Positions 9,598 to 17,797 of a stretch of 64,000 bases of DNA are shown one piece after another. This DNA comes from Dehalobacterium formicoaceticum. GTDB lineage: Bacteria; Bacillota; Dehalobacteriia; Dehalobacteriales; Dehalobacteriaceae. The stretch's first letter is position 1. Each line of letters opens with the position of its first letter. A program made the translations under genes and the position numbers. The notes under the pieces are model-generated. The model was not told the DNA's origin. It worked only from the letters and a program-made list of their open reading frames with translations, and ran no database searches. The stretch lies in the NCBI RefSeq assembly GCF_002224645.1, contig NZ_CP022121.1, forward strand, positions 744,001 through 808,000. The letters run 5' to 3'.

Positions 9598-9600
9598 GCT

Positions 9601-10107
9601 GTGAAACATACATTAGCCGTTCTGGTGGAAAACAGACCGGGGGTGTTAACCCATATTTCCGGTCTGATCTCCCGCCGGGCATTTAATATTGAAAGTATTA
9701 CAGCCGGTTCCACCGAAGAATCGGATATGACCAGAATTACCCTGGTGGTGGATGTGGGAAATGATGACGAGCTGGAGCAGATCGTGAATCAATTGGGTAA
9801 ATTAGTAGATGTCATCAAAATCATCAATCTTACCAAAGTGGATTCCATTAATCGGGATCTGGCGATGATCAAGGTTTGGGCGCTGCCTGAGCACCGCTCG
9901 GATATTGTAGACATTGTCGATATTTTTCGTGCCAAAATTGTGGATGTCCATCCGGAGACCATGGTCATCGAGTTAACCGGAGAAGAAGATAAAATTGATG
10001 CCCTCTGTGAAGTTTTGAAAGGTCACGGTATTATTGAAATTGTCCGCACCGGGAAAATTGCTTTAAGCAGAAGTGCTATTGCGGCCAAAGACAGTAAGGA
10101 GTCTTAA
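9601..10107 (+). CDS. ilvN: Acetolactate synthase small regulatory subunit
   Basis: A 168-residue regulatory subunit that binds valine and stimulates IlvB. An N-terminal ACT domain (residues 1-75: VLVENRPGVLTHISGLISRR, then NIESITAG) is followed by the C-terminal ALS_ss domain. The length matches the family. The start is GTG with AGGAGG seven bases upstream, inside the end of ilvB, so the two subunits are translationally linked. The pair ends in a bidirectional terminator; no ilvC or leu genes follow, so the rest of the branched-chain pathway lies elsewhere. Confidence 0.95.
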   Translation: MKHTLAVLVENRPGVLTHISGLISRRAFNIESITAGSTEESDMTRITLVVDVGNDDELEQIVNQLGKLVDVIKIINLTKVDSINRDLAMIKVWALPEHRSDIVDIVDIFRAKIVDVHPETMVIELTGEEDKIDALCEVLKGHGIIEIVRTGKIALSRSAIAAKDSKES

Positions 10108-10127
10108 AAAAATATGATGTTGATAAA

Positions 10128-10165
10128 AATGCCTGAAAAGAACAATTTCTTTTCAGGCATTTTTT
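10128..10165. terminator. Bidirectional terminator between ilvN and the convergent small gene
   Basis: ATGCCTGAAAAG and CTTTTCAGGCAT form a perfect 12-base stem with an 8-base loop. It is followed by T residues on the plus strand and by a T tract on the minus strand (A tract before the stem). Confidence 0.88.
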
Positions 10166-10176
10166 GTGGTTTTTCT

Positions 10177-10440
10177 TTACTCGATGCGTTCGACATAAGC
10201 TTTATCCTCGGATATTTTGGTAATACGATAAACCCTGTTGTTGGAGTCGATGTATTCATCCCCCACACTTAATGAAACCGAGGTATGGGTAAGCGTTTCG
10301 TTGTTTGCCGCATTCACCAGCCAGTAACTGGAGGAGGACTGGGGTGCGTCCTGAGGCGGGGAATTCTTAAATGTTCCCTGAGAGAATAAAAGAACCATCA
10401 CCAGAAAAAGAATAAAAACAGCAGGCCAAAACTTTTTCAC
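10177..10440 (-). CDS. Small exported protein resembling the N-terminal module of SpoIIP-like proteins
   Basis: An 87-residue protein. Residues 1-22 are a hydrophobic signal or anchor (MKKFWPAVFILFLVMVLLF), followed by a Ser/Pro/Gln linker and a compact C-terminal domain containing SVGDEYIDSNNRVYRITKI. The VGDEYI-x(3)-NRxYRI pattern resembles the short domain found ahead of the amidase domain in some clostridial stage II sporulation protein P sequences, as I remember them; here it stands alone. The start is GTG with AAGGA upstream. The function is unknown, and a cell-envelope or sporulation role would be inference. Confidence 0.6.
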   Translation of the reverse strand: MKKFWPAVFILFLVMVLLFSQGTFKNSPPQDAPQSSSSYWLVNAANNETLTHTSVSLSVGDEYIDSNNRVYRITKISEDKAYVERIE

Positions 10441-10523
10441 CGGACATCATCCTTTATTAAGCTTGCATTTCAGGTAGTTTTTCCCGCCATTCAATTCTTA
10501 TGTATGCGTTATTAAATTCCAAG

Positions 10524-10621
10524 ACTCCCACTTCTATAAGTGGGAGTTCCTATTCTTACTTCAGGTGGGGTAGATTCCCCATCTGAAGCCCCGAAGTTCA
10601 GCTTTAGCTGAACGAGTTCAC
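10524..10621. repeat. Cluster of three hairpins resembling an IS200/IS605-type element end
   Basis: There are three consecutive stem-loops: ACTCCCACTT/AAGTGGGAGT (10524-10547, loop CTAT), CTTCAGGTGGGG/CCCCATCTGAAG (10559-10588, one G-T pair) and GTTCAGCT/AGCTGAAC (10596-10613, loop TT). They are followed by GAGTTCAC. The last part recurs at 26188-26203 and 27803-27828. The TGA stop of the adjacent M29 aminopeptidase gene lies inside GAGTTCAC. No transposase is present, so this is a remnant or a non-autonomous element; assignment to IS200/IS605 is by resemblance only. Confidence 0.5.
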
Positions 10622-11733
10622 TTTAGATTTTCCGGATTGAGAGGCTGCAGGCTTTGGGGAACAAATTGACCATTATCTCTGATCAGGACATCGTCAAAAT
10701 AAATCTGTCCCCCACCGTATGCTTCTGTTTGGATGGAGACTAAATCCCAATGGATGGCTGACTTATTCCCGTTGAAAGCATCTTGATAGGAGGAACCGGG
10801 GGTGAAATGGAAACTGCCCATAATCTTTTCGTCAAAAAGGGTATCGTTCATAGGCTTGGTAATGTAAGGGTTTACCCCTAAGGCAAATTCACCGATGAAG
10901 CGGGCACCTTCATCTGTATCAAGGATCTTATTCAGCTTATCCGTTTGATTGCACCGGGCCTTGATGATTTTGCCCTGCTTAAATTCAAAAGAGATATTTT
11001 CGAAGGTACTTCCCTGATAAGAGGTGGCCGTATTATAGGTAATGGTTCCCTCAATGGAATCTCTCACAGGAGCTGTATACACTTCTCCATCGGGAATATT
11101 AAGATGTCCGTCACATTTGATGGCGGGAATGCCCTTGATGGAAAAGCTTAAATCGGTACCGGGTCCGGTAATTTTTACCTGATCCGTTTTGTTTAAAAGC
11201 TCTACCAGGGGGTCCATAGCCTGGGACATTTTACGATAATCCAGATTACAAACATTGAAATAAAAATCACTGAAATCATCAGTACTCATTCCGGCTAACT
11301 GAGCCATGGAATTGTTAGGATATCTTAATACTACCCATTTTGTTTTGGGGACACGAATCCCATGGTGCACCGGATCGACCCAATATTTCATATATAGCTG
11401 CATTTTTTCTTCGGGTACGGCACTCATTTCATAGGAATTATCTCCCGCCCGTATGCCGATATAGGCACTCATTTCCTGCATACGCTGGGATTCCCACCGT
11501 GCAATGTACTCCAGATGCTCCTGAGTGGTATTTTGTAAAAGCACCCGGTTGATTTCAGGACCTTTAATGGAAATGAAAGGCAGACCACCGGCCTGATATA
11601 TTTCCTGAATAAGTTCCTTGGCGAGTTCCGTCTCAAAGCCTGTCACTTCAATAAGCACTTTTTCACCGGGTTGTATTTTCAGGGAATATTTCACAATATT
11701 CTCGGCTAAGGTATTAAATCTAGGATCTTTCAT
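10618..11733 (-). CDS. M29-family aminopeptidase (AmpS/PepS type)
   Basis: A 371-residue cytosolic metallo-aminopeptidase of clan M29. The family N-terminus is clear (NTLAENIVKYSLKIQPGEKV), as are the central glutamate-containing metal region (LNIPDGEVYTAPVRDSIEG), the GEFALGVNP strand and the C-terminal FHFTPGSSYQDAFNGNKSA-IHWD metal-ligand segment. Length fits the shorter members (about 370 against 410). Start ATG has an AGGAGGAT site. The gene's own TGA stop is supplied by the repeat element at its 3' end. It is monocistronic, as the next minus-strand gene lies beyond the hairpin cluster. Confidence 0.9.
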   Translation of the reverse strand: MKDPRFNTLAENIVKYSLKIQPGEKVLIEVTGFETELAKELIQEIYQAGGLPFISIKGPEINRVLLQNTTQEHLEYIARWESQRMQEMSAYIGIRAGDNSYEMSAVPEEKMQLYMKYWVDPVHHGIRVPKTKWVVLRYPNNSMAQLAGMSTDDFSDFYFNVCNLDYRKMSQAMDPLVELLNKTDQVKITGPGTDLSFSIKGIPAIKCDGHLNIPDGEVYTAPVRDSIEGTITYNTATSYQGSTFENISFEFKQGKIIKARCNQTDKLNKILDTDEGARFIGEFALGVNPYITKPMNDTLFDEKIMGSFHFTPGSSYQDAFNGNKSAIHWDLVSIQTEAYGGGQIYFDDVLIRDNGQFVPQSLQPLNPENLK

Positions 11734-11907
11734 GATCAGTATCCTCCTTTAGCGGGAAAACTTCCCAAATCATATAATTCTAACAAATCTATATCAGAAA
11801 AACAATAAGAAACCAACCCCTGCCCCGTTATTATGCCAATAGATGCAAAAATATATAGTTTAATGAGGAATTTTATCATATAATGATTATATAAGAAGGG
11901 AGGTCTT

Positions 11908-12255
11908 GTGATGCAGGGAATGATTGTACGGTGGGTCTTAAATGCCATTGCTTTGTTGATCACGGCGGCTTTGTTTCCGGGAATTCAGATCACAGATTTT
12001 TTTTCCGCCCTGGTGGCAGCGGTAGTATTGGGTGTTGTCAATGCTGTGATTCGACCGATCGTTTTATTTTTAACGCTGCCCCTTAATCTGCTTACCCTGG
12101 GGCTTTTTACCTTTTTTATCAATGGATTTATGTTGAAAATCGTTGATAATGTTGTTGTTGGGGTTTCGATTCAGGGATTTTGGACCTTTGTTTTTGGAGC
12201 CTTGGTATTATCCATTATCAGCGGCATTTTATCTTCCCTGGTAGAAGGCCAGTAA
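11908..12255 (+). CDS. Phage-holin-like four-helix membrane protein (YvlD family)
   Basis: A 115-residue protein made almost wholly of hydrophobic segments (about four helices). The sequence NAVIRPIVLFLTLPLNLLTLGLF is typical of the Phage_holin_4_2/YvlD family, small membrane proteins common in Gram-positive genomes and unrelated to phage lysis in most cases. The start is GTG at 11908 or the ATG next to it; GGGAGG lies just upstream. It is followed by argF 88 bases on. No partner gene is visible. Confidence 0.85.
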   Translation: MMQGMIVRWVLNAIALLITAALFPGIQITDFFSALVAAVVLGVVNAVIRPIVLFLTLPLNLLTLGLFTFFINGFMLKIVDNVVVGVSIQGFWTFVFGALVLSIISGILSSLVEGQ

Positions 12256-12274
12256 AGAAATTTTGATTATCATA

Positions 12275-12303
12275 TTTGTTTTCCCATATAAAACTGATAT
12301 AAT
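12275..12303 (+). promoter_or_regulatory. Probable promoter of argF
   Basis: TTTGTT (12275-12280) and TATAAT (12298-12303) are separated by 17 bases, 40 bases upstream of the argF start. No clear arginine-repressor box was seen. Confidence 0.4.
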
Positions 12304-12343
12304 ATTTTATGCATTTTGATCACAGTTGGAAAGAGGAGATAAA

Positions 12344-13330
12344 ATGGCAGTTAATCTAAAGGGCAGAAGTTTACTTACGCTGATGGATTTTTCCACCAGC
12401 GAGATCAGATATTTGTTGGATTTGGCCAAAGATTTGAAGACGAAAAAGAGAAGCGGGATCTATAATTATCAGCTTAGGGGAAAAAATATTGTTTTGCTGT
12501 TTGAAAAAACGTCAACCCGTACTCGATGTGCTTTTGAGGTCGCAGCTTTGGAAGAAGGAGCCCATGTTACTTTTTTGGATTCCAACAGTTCTCAAATGGG
12601 CAAAAAGGAATCCCTGGAGGATACCGCCCGGGTTTTAGGCCGCTTTTATGACGGGATTGAATATCGGGGATATGAACAATCTGTGGTTGATGAACTGGCA
12701 AGATATTCCGGCGTACCTGTGTGGAATGGTTTAACGGATTTAGATCATCCGACACAAATATTGGCGGACCTGATGACCATTGAAGAACATGTGGCCAAAC
12801 CGCTCAACAAGGTGAAAGTGGTCTATGTGGGGGATACCCGCAACAATATGACCAATGCCTGGATGTTTGGCTGTGCTAAAATGGGTATGCATTTTGTGGC
12901 TGTGGGACCAAAAGAGCTTAGCCCCAGTGAAGAAATCATGGCCAGATCCCAGGCAGTGGCTCAAGAAACCGGGGCCATTTTGGAGTTCGATTCCTCTTTA
13001 ACCGGGGTAGAGGGTGCAGACGTTATTTATACCGATGTTTGGGCCTCCATGGGTGAAGAAGCTCAGATTCCGGAAAGGGTAAAGCTTTTAACACCTTATC
13101 AGGTAAATGCGGCACTATTAGAGAAAGCCGGGAACCCCGACGTCATTTTCATGCATTGCCTGCCTGCCTTCCACGATTTTGAAACGAGGATGGCCAAAGA
13201 ACAGCGGGATAAAGGCTATGATATTCGTGAGGTTACAGATGAGGTTTTTCGCAGCCGTCATTCCGTTGTCTTTGATGAAGCAGAAAACAGAATGCATACC
13301 ATTAAAGCGGTGCTGGTGGCCACCCTTTAG
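12344..13330 (+). CDS. argF: Ornithine carbamoyltransferase
   Basis: A 328-residue enzyme that makes citrulline from ornithine and carbamoyl phosphate (arginine synthesis or, in reverse, arginine catabolism). The carbamoyl-phosphate motif STRTR is in [25 protein letters not shown] is present, and the ornithine signature HCLP is in [10 protein letters not shown]. The frame opens at a TTG at 12326, but GAGGAG (12334-12339) lies inside it and directs initiation at ATG 12344. It stands alone without other arg genes, with its own promoter. The stop codon is TAG. Confidence 0.95.
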   Translation: MAVNLKGRSLLTLMDFSTSEIRYLLDLAKDLKTKKRSGIYNYQLRGKNIVLLFEKTSTRTRCAFEVAALEEGAHVTFLDSNSSQMGKKESLEDTARVLGRFYDGIEYRGYEQSVVDELARYSGVPVWNGLTDLDHPTQILADLMTIEEHVAKPLNKVKVVYVGDTRNNMTNAWMFGCAKMGMHFVAVGPKELSPSEEIMARSQAVAQETGAILEFDSSLTGVEGADVIYTDVWASMGEEAQIPERVKLLTPYQVNAALLEKAGNPDVIFMHCLPAFHDFETRMAKEQRDKGYDIREVTDEVFRSRHSVVFDEAENRMHTIKAVLVATL

Positions 13331-13373
13331 CTTCAATATCTGGCGCCTTTAATTTCTAAGGAAAGGATATGGC

Positions 13374-14045
13374 ATGGATTATCTGATTGCTTTTTTGGAA
13401 GGAATGATTACCTTTATTTCACCCTGTTTACTGCCCATGCTTCCCGTCTATATTTCCTATTTTGCCGGGCAGGAGGGGGAGGGATCCGGATCGGGGACTT
13501 TGCTCAATGCGATAGGCTTTGTCTTGGGTTTTACTTTGGTTTTTGTTGTCCTGGGGGCCTTTGCGGGGACACTAGGCGGTTTTCTTATGAGATACAATAA
13601 GATCGTAAATCTGGCATTGGGTACGATTGTGATTCTTTTTGGATTAAATTTCATGGGACTGATCAGAATCCCATTTCTAAATACCAATCGCCAACTTACG
13701 TCAAACATTTCTAAAAGCGGCTTCTTATCTACGATGCTTTTTGGGATGGTCTTTTCGGTGGGATGGACGCCGTGTGTTGGTGCTTTTTTAGGTTCGGCTC
13801 TAATGCTGGCAGCTTCCGGAGGCGAAACGATTAAGGGGATATTTATGCTTTTATGTTTTTCATTAGGTCTGGGTATTCCTTTTATGCTCAGTGCCATTTT
13901 AATCAATCAATTAAAATCAACCTTTGACTTGATCAAAAAACATTATCGGGTGATCAATCTTATTTCTGGAGGCTTCCTGGTGCTCGTTGGTGTGATGATG
14001 GCCACAGGTCTTATGGGGAGGCTCCTCTCCCTACTAACATTTTAG
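13374..14045 (+). CDS. ccdA: CcdA-type cytochrome c biogenesis / thiol transfer membrane protein
   Basis: A 223-residue, six-helix membrane protein that passes electrons from cytosolic thioredoxin to extracytoplasmic thiol proteins. The two conserved cysteines are visible: one in helix 1 (FISPCLLPMLPVYISYFAG) and one in helix 4 (VGWTPCVGAFLGSAL). It lies 12 bases upstream of a membrane-anchored TlpA/ResA-like thioredoxin, its usual partner, so the two form a thiol-reducing relay. The stop is TAG and the start has an AAGGAT site. Confidence 0.92.
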   Translation: MDYLIAFLEGMITFISPCLLPMLPVYISYFAGQEGEGSGSGTLLNAIGFVLGFTLVFVVLGAFAGTLGGFLMRYNKIVNLALGTIVILFGLNFMGLIRIPFLNTNRQLTSNISKSGFLSTMLFGMVFSVGWTPCVGAFLGSALMLAASGGETIKGIFMLLCFSLGLGIPFMLSAILINQLKSTFDLIKKHYRVINLISGGFLVLVGVMMATGLMGRLLSLLTF

Positions 14046-14057
14046 GAGCGTGCTCTT

Positions 14058-14639
14058 ATGAATCGTATGAAACCCCTTGTATTCATCATCCTGTTTTCCC
14101 TATTGATCGGTGGGGCTTATCTTGCTTATAACACCTTGACAGACCGGTATCAACCTGATTCCGCTGAGATTGATGCCGTTGATGAGACCCGGGAACAGGC
14201 TAATGATCCGAAGGATAAAAAGCCTTTAGCTCCGGATTTTATCGTCTTTGATGACCGGGGCAATGAGGTGAGGCTTTCCGGCTTCAAGGGAAAACCTGTT
14301 GTTTTGAACTTTTGGGCCTCCTGGTGTCCCCCTTGTCAAAGTGAGATGCCTCATTTCAATCAGGTATATGGTGATCTTAAAGATGATGTGGCGTTTATGA
14401 TGGTAGATTTAGTTGACGGCCAGCGGGAAACCCAAGAAAAGGGTAAACAGTATATTGCCAAAGAGGGATATCAATTTCCCGTCTATTTTGATACGGAAAT
14501 GAGCGGGGCAATGGCCTATGGTATTTCCAGTATACCAACAACATTTTTTATTAATAGGGAGGGATATATTGTTACCTATTACCAGGGACCTCTTGATTCC
14601 GAAACCTTAAAATCTGCCATTGAGTTAATTAAAAGTTAA
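14058..14639 (+). CDS. Membrane-anchored TlpA/ResA-like thioredoxin
   Basis: A 193-residue extracytoplasmic thiol-disulfide oxidoreductase. Residues about 5-24 form the N-terminal membrane anchor. The thioredoxin fold carries the active site WCPPC (C90, C93) in NFWASWCPPCQSEM, and the cis-proline loop is SSIPTTFF. It overlaps functionally with CcdA, encoded just upstream with an AGGAG site between the genes. Candidate substrates are apocytochromes c or spore and envelope proteins, but none is encoded nearby. The operon ends in a terminator. Confidence 0.9.
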   Translation: MNRMKPLVFIILFSLLIGGAYLAYNTLTDRYQPDSAEIDAVDETREQANDPKDKKPLAPDFIVFDDRGNEVRLSGFKGKPVVLNFWASWCPPCQSEMPHFNQVYGDLKDDVAFMMVDLVDGQRETQEKGKQYIAKEGYQFPVYFDTEMSGAMAYGISSIPTTFFINREGYIVTYYQGPLDSETLKSAIELIKS

Positions 14640-14692
14640 GGACAGGATGAAATGATAAATACGGTATTAGTGTTGGTATTAAATATGAAATT

Positions 14693-14726
14693 ACAGCCTG
14701 AAGGATGACTCCTTCAGGCTTTTTTG
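14693..14726 (+). terminator. Terminator of the ccdA operon
   Basis: AGCCTGAAGGA and TCCTTCAGGCT form an 11-base stem with a TGAC loop, followed by a run of T residues. Confidence 0.9.
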
Positions 14727-14833
14727 TACTTTCAGAAAGTATAACTTTTTCCTCATTCCTCTAAATGGTGGCCAGTGCGGGATAGAAATGATCACCGCAT
14801 ACATAATAAAAAAATAATCTGAGCAGGATATAC

Positions 14834-16255
14834 TTGAAAACAATATATCACATCAGACGGGGGATGCTTAAGGTGCGGAAAATCGGAATATTATTAGCGG
14901 TTGCAGTGATCATCGGAGCTTCAGGTTATCTATATCTGAGGAGTGTGCCGCCAGCTCATCAAAGGCAGCTGCCAACACCTTCTCAGAATTTACCTCAAGA
15001 AGACAAGCTGGCCAAATCACAAAAGAGGGCTGTGGAAGAAGATATTAACGGGTACGGTCTTGAAAATGACCTCAAAATCACCCAAAACACACAGGATCAT
15101 AAAAAACATAGGGTCTTAAGTCTCAATCAGGAAGAACAAGTAAGGCTTTTAAAAAATATCAGTCCCAATCAGATGAATGATGTTCTTCAAGTTTACAACA
15201 CCACACTGCCGGAAGGAATTAGTGATCAAGTGCAATATTTTGATTTTAAAATTTCCTTTGATTATTTTTTGATAACAGGGGAGAATGGCGGGGAAATCAG
15301 AGAAAACCCGGCAACCGATGCGCCGGTAATTTGCCGGGTTAATTATTTAGATAAGGTTACACTGCTTCAGCAGGCCCAGGGGCAGGATTTTCAGGGATCT
15401 GATATTTGGTACCGGGTAGCTTGCAGTCATGGGGATAAAACAAAGGAAGGCTATCTCCGCTCATCCACAGGTATTCCCAGGACCTTCCGCTTTGACAAGA
15501 TGCAGGCTGCCGCGCAAGATCTCAGGCAGCAGTTGGCCAAAGGAGCTCTGCACTTTATCAGAAATTATAAAAATCAGTACGGCGCTCCACCTAAAAAAGG
15601 GGAGACTGCAACAGATGAGTTTGGATATCGTTTTTATCATAGTGCCCCAGCTTATGAACAAGCAGATGCGGCCAGCAATTTTCGCTATATCCCGGATGGG
15701 ATGCTGGTGCGGCTGCTCAATGAGACCGGTGACTTTTACCATATCAGCGTGCCTACTTTTGGCGGGGAATACTATGTACCCAAGCAGTATCTGGATCCCT
15801 CTGTTACATTAAGCACCTTGAATCATGTGGTAGTGGTGGACCGGAATCAACAAAACCAGGCAGCCTTTACAGTAAATGAAAAGGGACTGAACCTGGTTTC
15901 CTATACCCTATCTACCACAGGCATTCCGGGGGATTATTCCTTTGAAACCACTTTAGGAAGTTTCAAAGCTATTGAAAAAAAGGATCGTTTTGAATACCTG
16001 CAAAAAGGGACATCAGAAATCGGGGGTTACGCGCCCTTTGCCATTCGTTTTACCGGAGGTGCTTATATTCATGGTGTTCCGGTGGCATATGTGGAACAAG
16101 GGGGCAAAAAGGTAGACCCGGGACCCACAGAATATCTCCATACCATCGGTACATATCCCCGCTCTAATATGTGCGTACGGAATTTTACCAGTCATGCCAG
16201 GTTCCTTTATAATTGGATGGATTACAAAAACGGCGCCGTGATTGTAATTGAATAA
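14834..16255 (+). CDS. Membrane-anchored L,D-transpeptidase (YkuD domain)
   Basis: A 473-residue protein with an N-terminal membrane segment (residues about 15-33), a long middle region that includes an SH3-like part (VICRVNYLDKVTLL), and a C-terminal YkuD catalytic domain. The catalytic histidine is in YIHGVPVAY (about residue 413) and the nucleophilic cysteine is C447 in SNMCVRN. In most family members this reads SHGCVRN, so the His-Gly pair before the cysteine is replaced. The TTG start at 14834 has only a weak AGGA site; an internal ATG in MLKVRKIGILL is an alternative. It probably cross-links or edits peptidoglycan outside the membrane. Confidence 0.8.
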   Translation: MKTIYHIRRGMLKVRKIGILLAVAVIIGASGYLYLRSVPPAHQRQLPTPSQNLPQEDKLAKSQKRAVEEDINGYGLENDLKITQNTQDHKKHRVLSLNQEEQVRLLKNISPNQMNDVLQVYNTTLPEGISDQVQYFDFKISFDYFLITGENGGEIRENPATDAPVICRVNYLDKVTLLQQAQGQDFQGSDIWYRVACSHGDKTKEGYLRSSTGIPRTFRFDKMQAAAQDLRQQLAKGALHFIRNYKNQYGAPPKKGETATDEFGYRFYHSAPAYEQADAASNFRYIPDGMLVRLLNETGDFYHISVPTFGGEYYVPKQYLDPSVTLSTLNHVVVVDRNQQNQAAFTVNEKGLNLVSYTLSTTGIPGDYSFETTLGSFKAIEKKDRFEYLQKGTSEIGGYAPFAIRFTGGAYIHGVPVAYVEQGGKKVDPGPTEYLHTIGTYPRSNMCVRNFTSHARFLYNWMDYKNGAVIVIE

Positions 16256-16272
16256 GATTCAGGGGTTCATGC

Positions 16273-16842
16273 TTAAAGAAAAAAGACCCGGCCTTGCTCC
16301 AGCTTGGCGATGCGTGCCAGGGATTCCACCCGAATGTCTTCTTCCCGTAGGGATTTGCCGCCTTCTTGAAAAGCCTTTTCAATTACGATCCCAACACCGA
16401 TGATGGAAGCTCCGGATTGGCGTACAATTTCGATCATCCCCCGGGCAGCTTCTCCGGTGGCGAGGAAGTCATCGATAATCAATACCCGATCCTCTGGGGA
16501 GAGGAAATTGGCGGAGACCATAATGTCAATATCCTCATCCTTGGTAAAGGAGTGAACATGGCCTAAAAAGGCTTCATCGTTCATGGTGGAGGGTCTCTTT
16601 TTTTTAGCAAAAATTAGGGGTACCTGTAAAGACAGGGCGGTCATAATGGCAATCGCGATCCCTGATGCTTCTAGGGTGAGAACCTTTGTGATTTTATCCC
16701 CGTGAAATCTGCGGGCGAATTCCTGACCCATAGCTTGCATTAGGAGAGGGTCAATCTGGTGGTTTAAAAAAGAATCAACCTTAAGAATTCCTTCCGAAAT
16801 AATTTTTCCTTCCTCTTGAATTTTTCGTTTTAATAATTCCAT
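16273..16842 (-). CDS. xpt: Xanthine phosphoribosyltransferase
   Basis: A 189-residue cytosolic salvage enzyme that joins xanthine and PRPP to form XMP. The PRPP-binding signature VLIIDDFLATGEAARG is clear, and the N-terminus MELLKRKIQEEGKII with LNHQIDPLLMQAMG matches Bacillus Xpt. Length equals the family norm (about 190). It is the last gene of the purine uptake operon: the upstream permease ends 22 bases before its start. In Bacillus xpt is preceded by a guanine riboswitch; none was seen here, and control is probably through the PurR boxes at the operon head. Confidence 0.93.
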   Translation of the reverse strand: MELLKRKIQEEGKIISEGILKVDSFLNHQIDPLLMQAMGQEFARRFHGDKITKVLTLEASGIAIAIMTALSLQVPLIFAKKKRPSTMNDEAFLGHVHSFTKDEDIDIMVSANFLSPEDRVLIIDDFLATGEAARGMIEIVRQSGASIIGVGIVIEKAFQEGGKSLREEDIRVESLARIAKLEQGRVFFL

Positions 16843-16864
16843 GGTTTATCCTTCCTCATTTCCT

Positions 16865-17797
16865 TTATCTTTCCTCCCGGTCATAAGGGATACTTAAAGC
16901 CTTGGGGGATGAGACTCGATGGGTTTTTGTTTCCCGGGATACAAAAATTAACACTATTATCGTAGCGATGTAAGGGAGCATTTGCAGAAAAAAGGGTGAG
17001 ATATCGATTCCCCTCGTCTGAATACGAAAGCCTAGGGCGTCTAAGCCGCCAAAAATATAGGAACCCACCAGGCATTTTACCGGATTCCAGGTGGCAAATA
17101 TCACCAGAGCCACGGCGATCCAACCCCTGCCCGCTGTCATGTTTTCCAGCCAGGAGGGGGCATAAGCCAGGGAAAGATAAGCTCCGCCTAATCCTGCCAG
17201 CATGCCGCCAGCAATGACAGAGAGGTATCGGATGCGGAAAACACTAATACCCACAGCATCGGCGGCGGCAGGGTTTTCTCCCACCGCCCGCAGGGATAAA
17301 CCCCAGCGCGTTTTATATAAAAATAAGGCTAGCACAATGACCAGGAGGTAACTGACATAGACCAAAGCATCCTGCCGAAAAAAAATCGGTCCGATCAAAG
17401 GAAGATCGCCTAAAAGAGGAACGGAAAAAGCTTTAAAGGAAGCCGGAGCCGGGATGCCCACAAAGGACTTACCTAGAAATCCGGATAATCCGGTGCCGAA
17501 AATAGTTAAGGCTAAACCGCATACCACCTGATTCCCCCGGAGGGTGATGGTGAGAAAAGCATGCATCAAAGCCATAAGACCACCGGCGATTAATGCCATT
17601 AATACGCCCAGCCAAGGGTTTTGGGTGGCAACATTGGCCATAAAACCCACGACAGCTCCTACCAGCATCATCCCTTCCACCCCCAGGTTTAATATACCGG
17701 ATTTTTCCGTAATGATTTCGCCTAAGGCAGCAAGAAGAATAGGGGTACCTGCCGTTACGGCAGTGGCAAGCAAGGTTACCATAAAGAGCTGATCCAT
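16865..17797 (-). CDS. nupQ: Nucleoside ABC transporter permease (NupQ-like)
   Basis: A 310-residue inner-membrane permease of the BPD_transp_2 type with about eight to ten helices. The GEIITEKSGILNLGVEGMML stretch is the hallmark of the second permease of BMP-family nucleoside importers (Bacillus NupQ/YufQ). Its ATG overlaps the TAA of nupP by one base, so the two permeases are translationally coupled. It forms the channel with NupP. Confidence 0.9.
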   Translation of the reverse strand: MDQLFMVTLLATAVTAGTPILLAALGEIITEKSGILNLGVEGMMLVGAVVGFMANVATQNPWLGVLMALIAGGLMALMHAFLTITLRGNQVVCGLALTIFGTGLSGFLGKSFVGIPAPASFKAFSVPLLGDLPLIGPIFFRQDALVYVSYLLVIVLALFLYKTRWGLSLRAVGENPAAADAVGISVFRIRYLSVIAGGMLAGLGGAYLSLAYAPSWLENMTAGRGWIAVALVIFATWNPVKCLVGSYIFGGLDALGFRIQTRGIDISPFFLQMLPYIATIIVLIFVSRETKTHRVSSPKALSIPYDREER

